A DNA stretch of 24,757 nt from JADGGM01 sp027307005 (GTDB lineage Bacteria; Gemmatimonadota; Gemmatimonadetes; Gemmatimonadales; Gemmatimonadaceae), in the NCBI GenBank assembly GCA_035455745.1, contig DATIEP010000057.1, positions 1 to 24,757 on the forward strand. Reading direction: 5' to 3'. The position numbers and the translations under genes are program-made. Positions 14,211 through 22,330 of this stretch are shown in pieces. The first letter of the stretch is position 1. Each line of letters opens with the position of its first letter. A model generated the notes under the pieces. It made no database searches. It was not told the DNA's origin and saw only the letters and a list, made by a program, of their open reading frames with translations.

Positions 14211-17200
14211 ATGCGCTTCTCGCGCTTCTTCATAGATCGCCCGATTTTCGCCGCCGTGTTGTCGATTGTCATTCTGGTGGCGGGATTGATCGCGATATTC
14301 ACGCTGCCGGTGAGCGAGTATCCGGAGGTCGTGCCGCCGACGATTGCGGTGCGCGCCGTGTACCCCGGCGCCAACCCGACGGTGCTCGCGCAGACCGTCG
14401 GCACGCCGCTCGAGGAGAGCATCAACGGCGTCGACAACATGCTCTACATGTCGTCGCAGGCAACCGCGGACGGCGTGCTCAATCTCACGGTCACGTTCAA
14501 GATCGGCACGAACGTCGACATGGCGCAGGTGCAGGTGCAGAACCGCGTCAATCAGGCGCTGCCGCGGCTGCCGGACGAGGTCCGCCAGTTGGGCGTGACG
14601 ACGCAGAAGCAGTCGCCGGATCTGACGATGGTGGTGCACCTCATATCGCCGAACGGGCGGTACGATCCGGTCTATCTGCGCAATTATGCGACGCTGCAGG
14701 TCAAGGACCAGTTGCAGCGCATTCCGGGCGCCGGCCAGGTGATCGTGTTCGGCTCGGGCGACTACGCGATGCGCGTGTGGCTCGATCCACAGAAGGTCGC
14801 CGCGCACGATCTGTCGGCCACCGACGTGGTCAACGCCATCCGCGAGCAGAATCTGCAGGTGGCGGCCGGGGTCGTCGGCGCGCCGCCGATGCCGAACCCT
14901 GTGGCGTACCAGCTGACGGTGAATGCCCGCGGCCGGTTGGTGAACGAAAAAGAGTTCGGCGACATCATCGTGAAGACGGGCGCCAACGGCGAGATCACGC
15001 GCCTGCGCGACGTGGCGCGCATCCAGTTGGCCGCCGGCGACTACGGGTTGCAGTCGCTGCTCAACAACAAGAATGCGGTGGCCATCGCGATCTTCCAGCA
15101 GCCGGGTTCGAACGCGCTCGCGCTTTCGCACGACGTGCGCGCGACGATGGCGGAGCTGAAGAACAACTTCCCGCAGGGCGTGGACTATTCGATCGTCTAT
15201 GACCCGACGGTCTTCGTGCACGACTCGATCAACGAAGTGGTCAAGACGCTGCTCGAGGCGACGCTGCTCGTCGTGATCGTGGTCGTGGTGTTCCTGCAGA
15301 CGTGGCGCGCGTCGATCATTCCGCTGGCGTCGGTGCCGATCTCGATCGTCGGCACGTTCGCGATCATGCTCGCGTCGGGCTTCTCGATCAACACGCTGTC
15401 GCTGTTCGGGTTGGTCCTCGCGATCGGCATCGTGGTCGACGACGCGATCGTCGTCGTCGAAAACGTGGAACGACACATCGAGTTGGGCCTGTCGCCGCGC
15501 GAAGCGAGCCACAAGGCCATGGACGAGGTGAGCCGGCCGATCGTCGCGATTGCGCTGGTGCTGTGCGCCGTGTTCGTGCCGGTGGCCTTCATCAGCGGCC
15601 TAACCGGTCAGTTCTACAAACAGTTCGCGCTCACCATCGCGTTCTCGACGCTCATCTCGGCGTTCAACTCGCTGACGTTGTCGCCGGCCCTGTCGGCGAT
15701 TCTGCTCAAGCCGCACGGCGCGGCGCCCGACCGGCTGACGCGCGTGCTCGAGAAGTTGTTGGGCTGGGTGTTCCATCCGTTCAACCGCGCGTTCAAGAGC
15801 GGGTCGAACAAGTACGGACGCGCGGTGGGCACGTTGATCGGCAAGAGCGCTGTGGCGCTCGCGGTCTACGCGGGCCTCATCGTGATCACGTTGATCGGGT
15901 TCAAGCGTGTGCCGCCGGGCTTCGTCCCCACGCAGGACAAGCAGTATCTGGTGGCGTACGCGCAGCTGCCGGACGCGGCGTCGCTGGACCGTACCGAGGA
16001 CGTGATCAAGCGGCTGTCGGACATTGCGGCGAAGCAGCCCGGCGTGGACGCCACCGTGGCATTCCCCGGGCTCTCGATCAACGGGTTCGTGAACAAGCCT
16101 AACGCAGGCACGGTGTTCATCGGCCTCAAGCCGTTCGAGGAGCGCAAGCGCAAGGACGAGAGCGGTCCGGCGATCGTCGCGGCGCTCAACCAGAAGTTTT
16201 TCGCGATTCAGGACGCCTTCATTGCGGTCTTCCCGCCGCCGGCCGTCAACGGCCTGGGCTCGGTGGGCGGATTCAAGATGGAGCTCGAGGATCGCGCGGG
16301 GCTGGGGCAGGAAGCGTTGTACAAAGCCGCGCAGGAGTTGTCGGCCAAAGCGAACCAGACGGGACAGTTCTCGGGTGTGTACACCAGCTATCAGATCAAT
16401 GTGCCGCAGTTGTTCGCGGACGTCGATCGCGACCGGGTGAAGCAGCAGGGCGTGGAGCTGAGCGATCTGTTCCAGACGCTGCAGATCTATCTGGGCTCGG
16501 TGTACGTCAACGACTTCAACCGGTTCGGCCGCACGTACCAGGTGATGGCCCAGGCCGATGCGCCGTATCGCGCGACCGCCGAGGACATCGCGCAGCTCAA
16601 GGTGAAGAACAACAAGGGCGACATGGTGCCGTTAGGCTCGCTGATCGATGTGAAGCCGTCCTTCGGGCCGGATCAGGTGATGCACTACAACGCGTATCCG
16701 TCGGCGGACATCAACGGCGGCCCGGCGCCCGGCGTCAGCTCGGGACAGGCCGTGGCGACGATGGAGCAGTTGGCGCAGGAGACGCTGCCTAACGGTATCG
16801 GCTACGAATGGACCGAGCTCACGTACCAGCAGATCCTGGCCGGCAACACCGCGCTGCTCGTGTTCCCGTTGTGCGTGCTGCTCGCGTTCCTCGTGCTCGC
16901 CGCGCAGTACGAGAGCTGGTCGCTGCCGTTCGTGGTCATTCTCATCGTGCCGATGTGCCTCTTCTCGGCCATCATGGGCGTGTGGCTGAGCCACGGCGAC
17001 AACAACGTGTTCACGCAGATCGGTCTGTTGGTGCTCGTGGGCCTCGCCTGCAAGAACGCGATTCTGATCGTGGAATTCGCGCGTGATCTCGAGCTGCAAG
17101 GCCACGATCCGGTGCACGCGGCGCTCGAGGCGTGCCGGATCCGGCTGCGGCCCATTCTCATGACGTCGTTCGCGTTCATCATGGGCGTCGTACCGCTCGT

Positions 17201-17426
17201 GGTGGCCTTCGGCGCCGGCGCGGAGATGCGTCACGCCATGGGCGTCGCCGTCTTCTCCGGGATGCTCGGCGTCACGTTCTTCGGACTCTTGTTGACTCCG
17301 GTGTTCTATGTGGTCGTCCGTGGATTGGTTCACAAGCGCGCGCAGGCATCGACCGAGCGCCCGTCGGAATATCAGCCGCTGGTTGGACATGGCTCGCTCG
17401 CCGCGCGCGGCGAAGGGGGCGACTGA
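14211..17426 (+). CDS. RND multidrug efflux pump, HAE1/AcrB-like inner-membrane protein
   Basis: The 1071-residue protein has the full length of HAE1-type RND pumps. It begins MRFSRFFIDRPIFAAVLSIV, the typical cytoplasmic start and first membrane helix. Helix 4 carries the proton-relay pair D410-D411 (GIVVDDAIVVVENVERH). The matching lysine lies in GLACKNAILIVEFARDLELQG at K948. Porter-domain features include YPGANPTVLAQTVGTPLEE near residue 51. These residues mark a proton-driven drug/organic-compound pump, not a CusA-type metal pump, although no methionine-channel comparison was made. GGAG (14200-14203) lies seven bases before the ATG. The stop overlaps the outer-membrane channel start (TGATG), so the operon is tightly coupled. 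Confidence 0.97.
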   Translation: MRFSRFFIDRPIFAAVLSIVILVAGLIAIFTLPVSEYPEVVPPTIAVRAVYPGANPTVLAQTVGTPLEESINGVDNMLYMSSQATADGVLNLTVTFKIGTNVDMAQVQVQNRVNQALPRLPDEVRQLGVTTQKQSPDLTMVVHLISPNGRYDPVYLRNYATLQVKDQLQRIPGAGQVIVFGSGDYAMRVWLDPQKVAAHDLSATDVVNAIREQNLQVAAGVVGAPPMPNPVAYQLTVNARGRLVNEKEFGDIIVKTGANGEITRLRDVARIQLAAGDYGLQSLLNNKNAVAIAIFQQPGSNALALSHDVRATMAELKNNFPQGVDYSIVYDPTVFVHDSINEVVKTLLEATLLVVIVVVVFLQTWRASIIPLASVPISIVGTFAIMLASGFSINTLSLFGLVLAIGIVVDDAIVVVENVERHIELGLSPREASHKAMDEVSRPIVAIALVLCAVFVPVAFISGLTGQFYKQFALTIAFSTLISAFNSLTLSPALSAILLKPHGAAPDRLTRVLEKLLGWVFHPFNRAFKSGSNKYGRAVGTLIGKSAVALAVYAGLIVITLIGFKRVPPGFVPTQDKQYLVAYAQLPDAASLDRTEDVIKRLSDIAAKQPGVDATVAFPGLSINGFVNKPNAGTVFIGLKPFEERKRKDESGPAIVAALNQKFFAIQDAFIAVFPPPAVNGLGSVGGFKMELEDRAGLGQEALYKAAQELSAKANQTGQFSGVYTSYQINVPQLFADVDRDRVKQQGVELSDLFQTLQIYLGSVYVNDFNRFGRTYQVMAQADAPYRATAEDIAQLKVKNNKGDMVPLGSLIDVKPSFGPDQVMHYNAYPSADINGGPAPGVSSGQAVATMEQLAQETLPNGIGYEWTELTYQQILAGNTALLVFPLCVLLAFLVLAAQYESWSLPFVVILIVPMCLFSAIMGVWLSHGDNNVFTQIGLLVLVGLACKNAILIVEFARDLELQGHDPVHAALEACRIRLRPILMTSFAFIMGVVPLVVAFGAGAEMRHAMGVAVFSGMLGVTFFGLLLTPVFYVVVRGLVHKRAQASTERPSEYQPLVGHGSLAARGEGGD

Positions 17427-19000
17427 TGCGTAGCATGGCATGGGTGCCGCTGGGCATGGCGGCGCTGGTCGCGGCGTGCGTGAGCTCGCCTAACTATCAG
17501 CCGCCGACGGTGGTGGTGGCGCCGGCGTTCCAGGCGCTCTCCGATACGAGCGCGCGCCGCGTGGCAACGGCGACGGGCGCGAGCGCGGCCGATTCTGTCG
17601 CGCCCTCGCCGGTGGCGCTGCCCGATTCTTTTTCGTCTGCAACGTCGGATTCGGCGCTCGCGGCCGATTCGACGCTCGACACGATGCAGGTGGCGGCGTT
17701 CGCGTCGGGCACGAGCGTGAGCGGCGAGGCGCCCGACAGCACGTTCTGGTCCGGGTTAGGCGACAGCACGCTCACGGGGTTGGTGCACGAGGCGCTGCGC
17801 GCGAGTCCCGACGTGCGCGCGGCGCGCTCGCGGTTCTTCGAGGCGCGATCGCAACGGCGGCTGGCGTCCCTCGATCTCGTCCCGACGATCACGGCCACGG
17901 CCAGCGTCGCCCGGCAACAGCTCTCGGCGGCGCAGTTTCCCGGCAGCGTGGGCGCGCTGCCGCGGCAGGATCTCTGGGATGGCGGCGTGGATGCGTCCTG
18001 GGAGCTGGACGTCTTCGGGCGCGTGAGCCACAACGTGCGCGCGGGCCGGGCGTTCGAGGAGTCCGCGGACGAGCAGGTCCGCGATGCCCAACTCAGTTTG
18101 GCGGCCGAAGTCGCGCGGACGTACTTCGAGCTGCGCGGGGCGCAGAGCGAGCTTGCGGTCGCGGAGCGGAATGCCGACAACCAGCGTCGCACCATGAAGT
18201 TGACGGAACAGCGCTTGTCGGCGGGGAGTGGCACCGCGTTCGACGTCGAGCGCGCACGCGCCGAGTTGAGCCTGACGCTGGCGCAGACGCCGACGATCGA
18301 GGCGCGGATCGCCGCGAGCCGCAACCAGCTGGCGGTGTTGTTGGGCCGGACGCCGGAATCGCTGCCTGCCAACCTGCTGAGCCCGGGCCCGCTGCCCTCG
18401 CTGCCTAACGTCGTCAAGGTGGGATCGCCGGCCGATCTGGTGAAGCGGCGTCCCGATGTTCGGAGCGCCGAGCGGCAGCTCGCGGCGCAGACGATGTTGA
18501 TCGGCGCGGCGCAGGCCGACTACCTGCCGCGGATTTCGCTGGCCGCGAGCGCCGGCTACACGGCGCCGACGTTCAATGCGTTAGGCAACACCGGCACGCC
18601 GCGATTTTTCGTCGGGCCGGTGCTCAGCTGGCCGTTCCTCGACATGGGCCGCGTGAAAACGCGCGTCGACATCGCCCAGGCCCAGGCCGATCAGGCCAAG
18701 GCCCAATACACCTCGGCGGTGTTGGGCGCAATCGGTGAAACGGAAAGCGCCATCGTGAGCTATGATCGCTCGCGGGCACGCCTGTCCAGCCTGAGCGAGG
18801 CGGTGCGCGCCAGCACACACGCGCTCCAGCTCGCGCAGCTCCGCTACGAAGCAGGGGAAACGGATTTCCTGCAGGTGCTCGATGCCCAACGCACCTTGCT
18901 GAGCGCCGAGAGCGAGCTGGCCGTTGGGCGCACGTCCGCCGTCACCGCGCTCGTCGCGTTGTACAAGGCGGTCGGCGGGGCCTGGCCGGCCGGCAGATGA
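17426..19000 (+). CDS. RND outer-membrane channel lipoprotein (NodT/OprM-type)
   Basis: The 524-residue protein has a lipoprotein signal MRSMAWVPLGMAALVAAC with C18 as the lipidated cysteine. The outer-membrane efflux repeats follow: FWSGLGDSTLTGLVHEALRA near 107, WELDVFGRVSHNVRAG near 192, and the second repeat with RRPDVRSAERQLAAQ near 340 and WPFLDMGRVKTRVDIAQAQA near 404. It would form the trimeric outer-membrane exit duct for the adaptor and pump. Residues about 37-105 are an unusual Ser/Ala/Thr/Asp-rich insertion between the lipid anchor and the first repeat, making it longer than typical homologues. The start shares one base with the pump stop. A strong hairpin follows 15 bases after the stop. 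Confidence 0.95.
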   Translation: MRSMAWVPLGMAALVAACVSSPNYQPPTVVVAPAFQALSDTSARRVATATGASAADSVAPSPVALPDSFSSATSDSALAADSTLDTMQVAAFASGTSVSGEAPDSTFWSGLGDSTLTGLVHEALRASPDVRAARSRFFEARSQRRLASLDLVPTITATASVARQQLSAAQFPGSVGALPRQDLWDGGVDASWELDVFGRVSHNVRAGRAFEESADEQVRDAQLSLAAEVARTYFELRGAQSELAVAERNADNQRRTMKLTEQRLSAGSGTAFDVERARAELSLTLAQTPTIEARIAASRNQLAVLLGRTPESLPANLLSPGPLPSLPNVVKVGSPADLVKRRPDVRSAERQLAAQTMLIGAAQADYLPRISLAASAGYTAPTFNALGNTGTPRFFVGPVLSWPFLDMGRVKTRVDIAQAQADQAKAQYTSAVLGAIGETESAIVSYDRSRARLSSLSEAVRASTHALQLAQLRYEAGETDFLQVLDAQRTLLSAESELAVGRTSAVTALVALYKAVGGAWPAGR

Positions 19001-19015
19001 GCCGGCGATGAAACA

Positions 19016-19044
19016 GGGCGGCCGGGCGTTTCCGCCGGCCGCCC
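19016..19044. terminator. Strong GC hairpin between convergent genes, likely bidirectional terminator
   Basis: GGGCGGCCGG (19016-19025) pairs perfectly with CCGGCCGCCC (19035-19044). With one bulged G the stem extends to a TTTC loop (19029-19032). It lies between the efflux operon stop (19000) and the convergent copper-lipoprotein stop (19054). T-runs after the stem are weak on both strands (TT on plus, TGTTTCAT on minus), but stem strength and position support termination in both directions. Confidence 0.75.
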
Positions 19045-19053
19045 TTCGCTGCG

Positions 19054-19686
19054 TCAGCTCGCGCTCGTCTGAACGCCTGCCTTACCGTCGGACGACACGT
19101 CGAAATGGATCCACATTCCGGACATCGCATGGCCCGGGATGAAGCAGTTCAGCGTGTAGCTTCCGGCCTTGTCGGCGGTGAACGTCACCGTCCCGGACTT
19201 GGTCGGCTGCGTCGCCTTGGTCGGATCCGTAGGATCGGAGCTGATCGCGCCAGAAAAGATGGGCTGCGGATTCGTGAACGTTGCCGGGAACGTCGTGTAC
19301 GCGCTGTCGACACCGATGCTGTGCGCCAGCGACGGATCATCGTTCGTGAATTTGATGGTCACCTTGTAGCCTTGCGGCACGGTGATCGTCGCGTTCCCCT
19401 TGTAATAACCATTGAAGTTCCAATGGTTGTTGTCCGGCGTCTTACCGGCGTGAATGTCGAGCGAAACGGTTTTCTTCGCCTTGTCGACTTTCATCCAGGC
19501 TGGCATGCTCATCGGTCCCTGCGGAGCAGGCGCAGCTGCGGTCGACCCAGCGGGGGCTGCGGCAGGCGCCGCGGCCGGAGGAGCTTCCGCGGCGGTCGTG
19601 TCCGCCGTGTTGCTTGCGTTGTTTCCCCCGCCGCACGCACCCAGTGCGACCGCCGTTCCGATCAAGGCGGCAATTCCAATTTTCAT
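19054..19686 (-). CDS. Sulfocyanin-like blue copper lipoprotein
   Basis: The 210-residue protein starts with a lipoprotein signal MKIGIAALIGTAVALGAC, with C18 the lipid site. An Ala/Pro-rich linker (about 30-58) follows. The cupredoxin domain starts near VSLDIHAGKTPDNNHWNFNG (74-93). Copper ligands are H122 (SLAHSIG), C181 and H186 (LNCFIPGHAMSG) with M191 as likely axial ligand. FIPGHAMSGMW and the NHWNFNGYYKGN segment are typical of sulfocyanins and sulfocyanin-like proteins, which carry single electrons near terminal oxidases or nitrite-type enzymes. No such oxidase gene adjoins, so the partner is unknown. The ATG is well supported by GGGAG about seven bases upstream on the minus strand. 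It is monocistronic, facing the efflux operon. Confidence 0.9.
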   Translation of the reverse strand: MKIGIAALIGTAVALGACGGGNNASNTADTTAAEAPPAAAPAAAPAGSTAAAPAPQGPMSMPAWMKVDKAKKTVSLDIHAGKTPDNNHWNFNGYYKGNATITVPQGYKVTIKFTNDDPSLAHSIGVDSAYTTFPATFTNPQPIFSGAISSDPTDPTKATQPTKSGTVTFTADKAGSYTLNCFIPGHAMSGMWIHFDVSSDGKAGVQTSAS

Positions 19687-19737
19687 AGTGAGCTCCCTTC
19701 GCAGTCCACGTTAATGACCTGACGGGTGTGTTGTAAC

Positions 19738-19750
19738 GCACGATCCGTGC
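19738..19750. promoter_or_regulatory. Short perfect inverted repeat in divergent spacer
   Basis: GCACG-ATC-CGTGC is a perfect 5-3-5 inverted repeat in the 230-base spacer between the divergent sulfocyanin-like and CBM9/DUF5916 genes. It lies about 50 bases upstream of the copper-lipoprotein start. Its size would fit a small dimeric regulator site, but an inverted repeat this short can occur by chance. Confidence 0.25.
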
Positions 19751-19916
19751 TTCGAGCCGTTGCGGGCCGATCTGAATTGACGCGCCGCGCCACATCCAGA
19801 CTCTGACGAACGGCATGATCCGGCGCTATGGCGCGACGGCTGCACCTCGCACATCGTTCTCACCCTTCCTGCAATCGAGCTGAAGCATCCTGCTCCCCAT
19901 TATCGCGCTGTTTCAG

Positions 19917-22235
19917 GTGGCCGCGGCTTCTGCTGGGCTCGTATTCAGTGGACGCAGTGGGAATGTCGACGTGCGTGCGCCCATGCTGGCGGACACGGTC
20001 ACCATCGACGGGAATCTCAGCGAGCCCGTGTGGTCAAAGGCCGCACGGCTCACCGATTTTTCCGAGTATCTCCCCGTCGACGGCCAACCCGCCGCCGATT
20101 CCACTGAAGTGCTCGTCTGGTACTCGGCCGACGCGATTTACTTCGGCATCCGGGCGTACGAGCTCCACGGGCCCGTGCACGCGACGCTTGCCGATCGCGA
20201 CAACATCTCGTCCGACGACTACGTCCAGATCTTTCTCGACACGTTCGACGATCATCGTCGCGCGTACGTCTTCGGCGCCAATCCGTTGGGCGTGCAGGCC
20301 GACGGCATCCTGAGCGAAGGAATTCAGTCGCACGCCGCCGGCATCGGCAGCGCCGGCACCACGCGCGATACCGTGGATCTGAGCACCGATTACACGTACG
20401 ACTCGCGCGGACGCGTGCTGCCGGATGGCTACGAGGTCGAGATCCGCGTGCCGTTCAAGGCGATCCGGATTCAGGCGGGACGCGAGCAGCGGTGGGGGCT
20501 CAACATTCTGCGCCACGTGCAGCACTCGGGACACGTGAGCACGTGGGCGCCGGCGCGGCAGGCGAATGCGTCGTTCCTCGCGCAATCGGGCTCGCTCGTC
20601 GGCCTAACGGGCCTCGAGCGCGGGCACGCCCTGGAGATCAATCCCGAGCTCACGTCGCACGTCGATGGCGCGCCGCGGGGCGCCGGCTGGCATTACGGCT
20701 CGCCCATTCAACAGCTGGGCGGCAATCTGCGCTACGCCCTCACCGACAATCTCACTGCGGACGCCACGGTCAAGCCGGACTTCTCGCAGATCGAGAGCGA
20801 CGTACCCGAGCTGTCGTACGATCCGCGCGACGCGCTCTCGTATCCCGAAAAGCGTCCGTTCTTCCTGGACGGCCTCGAGCAGTTCGACACGCCCACCTCG
20901 CTCATCTACACGCGCAGCATTCTCCAGCCGGTGGCGGCGGCCAAGCTGACCGGCACGATATCCGGCACGGACATCGGCTTCCTGTCGGCTATCGACAATT
21001 CGGCCGCGTCGGAGACCGGCACCGTCAACCCGGTGTTCAACATCCTGCGCGTGCGACGCGGCATCGGGCCCAACGTGTCGTTAGGCACCGTGCTCACCGA
21101 CCGAGAAGAAGCCGGCCGCTACAATCGGGTCGGCGGGCTCGACGCGAGGATTCTGTTCGACGAGATCTACAGCGTGCGTCTCCAGGGCGCGGCGAGCACC
21201 ACGCGCGGCGATTCGGGGACGATCGGCGGACCGCTGTGGGGCGCGACGTTCGAGCGCCAGGGCCACACGATCCAGCTGCACTATTCGATGTCGGGCATCG
21301 ACCCGGATTTCCGCACGCAGAGCGGATTCGTGTCGCGCTCCAACGTCGCGGCGGTGACCGGGGAGCAGGCCATCACGCTGCACGGTGCGCGCGGCAGCCT
21401 CATCGAAAGTTGGACCGGCGATTTCACCGCCAACCACAGCTGGATCTACACGCGATTCGCGCGCGGCAAGAGTCCCGATGACTTGCGCTGGCACATCAGC
21501 AACCAGTTGACGCTGCGCGGCGGATGGGTGCTGGTGGGCAACGTCTTCCTCGAGCGGTACGGATACGATCCGTCGATCTACACGAACTACTACATCGTGC
21601 ATCCCACCATCGGCGGTGCGGACACGACGAAGTTTCTGGGGACGCCGCACATTCCGAATCTGGACATCGTGGCCGGCATCACGACGCCGCGCTGGAAAAA
21701 CTTCGACGCCAGCATCCAGACCATCACCGGTCACGACGAGAATTTCTTCGAGTGGGCGCAGGCTGACATCGTCTTCATCAACGCGAACGTCGACTGGCGG
21801 CCGAACGACCGGCTGCGAGTGAACGCGCTGTACTCGCACCAACAGTACATTCGCCGGGACGACGGCAGCACGGCCGACGTGCGCCGCATTCCGCGCCTCA
21901 AGGTGGAATACCAGGTGTCGCGGCCGGTGTTCGTGCGCCTGGTGGGCACGTACGACTCGCAGACCACCGATTCGCTGCGGGATGATTCGCGGTCCAACGA
22001 CCCGATCTTCTTCCGCGATCCCGTGACCGGGACGTTCACGCGGGCGTCGCGGACGGTGACTAACGCCGTGCGCATCGACGGCCTGTTCGCCTACCAGCCC
22101 ACGCCGGGCACGGTGTTCTTCCTCGGCTACGGCAGCAGCATGACGGAAGACGATCCCTTTGCGTTCCGCAACATCCACCGGTTGAACGACGGGTTCTTCG
22201 TCAAACTGAGCTACGTGTTCAGGTTAGGCGGCTGA
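19917..22235 (+). CDS. CBM9/DUF5916 outer-membrane protein, start uncertain
   Basis: The coding region is at least 772 residues. The N-terminal part (about 20-200) is a carbohydrate-binding family 9-like domain: DTVTIDGNLSEPVWSKAARL, VLVWYSADAIYFGIRAYE, DDYVQIFLDTFDDHRRAYVF and DGYEVEIRVPFKAIR. The rest is DUF5916-like, with VKPDFSQIESDVPE and LSYPEKRPFFLDGLEQFDT, followed by alternating strands ending in FFVKLSYVFRLGG, consistent with an outer-membrane beta-barrel. These proteins are common and paralogous in Gemmatimonadota and Bacteroidota; the role is unknown, perhaps surface binding or uptake. GTG 19917 is the first standard start after an in-frame TGA (19881-19883). Between them lies a hydrophobic signal-peptide-like stretch (SILLPIIALFQVAAASAG), so the true start may be a non-ATG codon there or the signal peptide may be broken. 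Confidence 0.85.
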   Translation: MAAASAGLVFSGRSGNVDVRAPMLADTVTIDGNLSEPVWSKAARLTDFSEYLPVDGQPAADSTEVLVWYSADAIYFGIRAYELHGPVHATLADRDNISSDDYVQIFLDTFDDHRRAYVFGANPLGVQADGILSEGIQSHAAGIGSAGTTRDTVDLSTDYTYDSRGRVLPDGYEVEIRVPFKAIRIQAGREQRWGLNILRHVQHSGHVSTWAPARQANASFLAQSGSLVGLTGLERGHALEINPELTSHVDGAPRGAGWHYGSPIQQLGGNLRYALTDNLTADATVKPDFSQIESDVPELSYDPRDALSYPEKRPFFLDGLEQFDTPTSLIYTRSILQPVAAAKLTGTISGTDIGFLSAIDNSAASETGTVNPVFNILRVRRGIGPNVSLGTVLTDREEAGRYNRVGGLDARILFDEIYSVRLQGAASTTRGDSGTIGGPLWGATFERQGHTIQLHYSMSGIDPDFRTQSGFVSRSNVAAVTGEQAITLHGARGSLIESWTGDFTANHSWIYTRFARGKSPDDLRWHISNQLTLRGGWVLVGNVFLERYGYDPSIYTNYYIVHPTIGGADTTKFLGTPHIPNLDIVAGITTPRWKNFDASIQTITGHDENFFEWAQADIVFINANVDWRPNDRLRVNALYSHQQYIRRDDGSTADVRRIPRLKVEYQVSRPVFVRLVGTYDSQTTDSLRDDSRSNDPIFFRDPVTGTFTRASRTVTNAVRIDGLFAYQPTPGTVFFLGYGSSMTEDDPFAFRNIHRLNDGFFVKLSYVFRLGG

Positions 22236-22330
22236 CCGCGCCGCGCCGGCGCTCCGGAGGCGCCGCGGCGGCGGCGCCGCTAACGACCGCCGGCAGCGCG
22301 GGGGAATGTCGGAGCGGGGCGGGAGATCGT

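Noticed and set aside
14196..15512. Long minus-strand open frame (438 codons) opposite the RND pump gene
   Set aside because: It is rich in Arg, His and Asp with no domain pattern, and lies antisense to a clearly real pump gene; this is the usual shadow frame in GC-rich DNA.
14211..17426. RND pump as a CusA-type copper exporter, suggested by copper-gene neighbours
   Set aside because: The DD pair in helix 4 and the GLACKNAILIVEFA motif are HAE1 features typical of drug pumps; no metal-pump signature was seen.
22247..22265. CGGCGC...GCGCCG hairpin after the DUF5916 gene as a terminator
   Set aside because: Only six clean pairs in extremely GC-rich sequence and no T-run on either side, so it was not listed as a feature.
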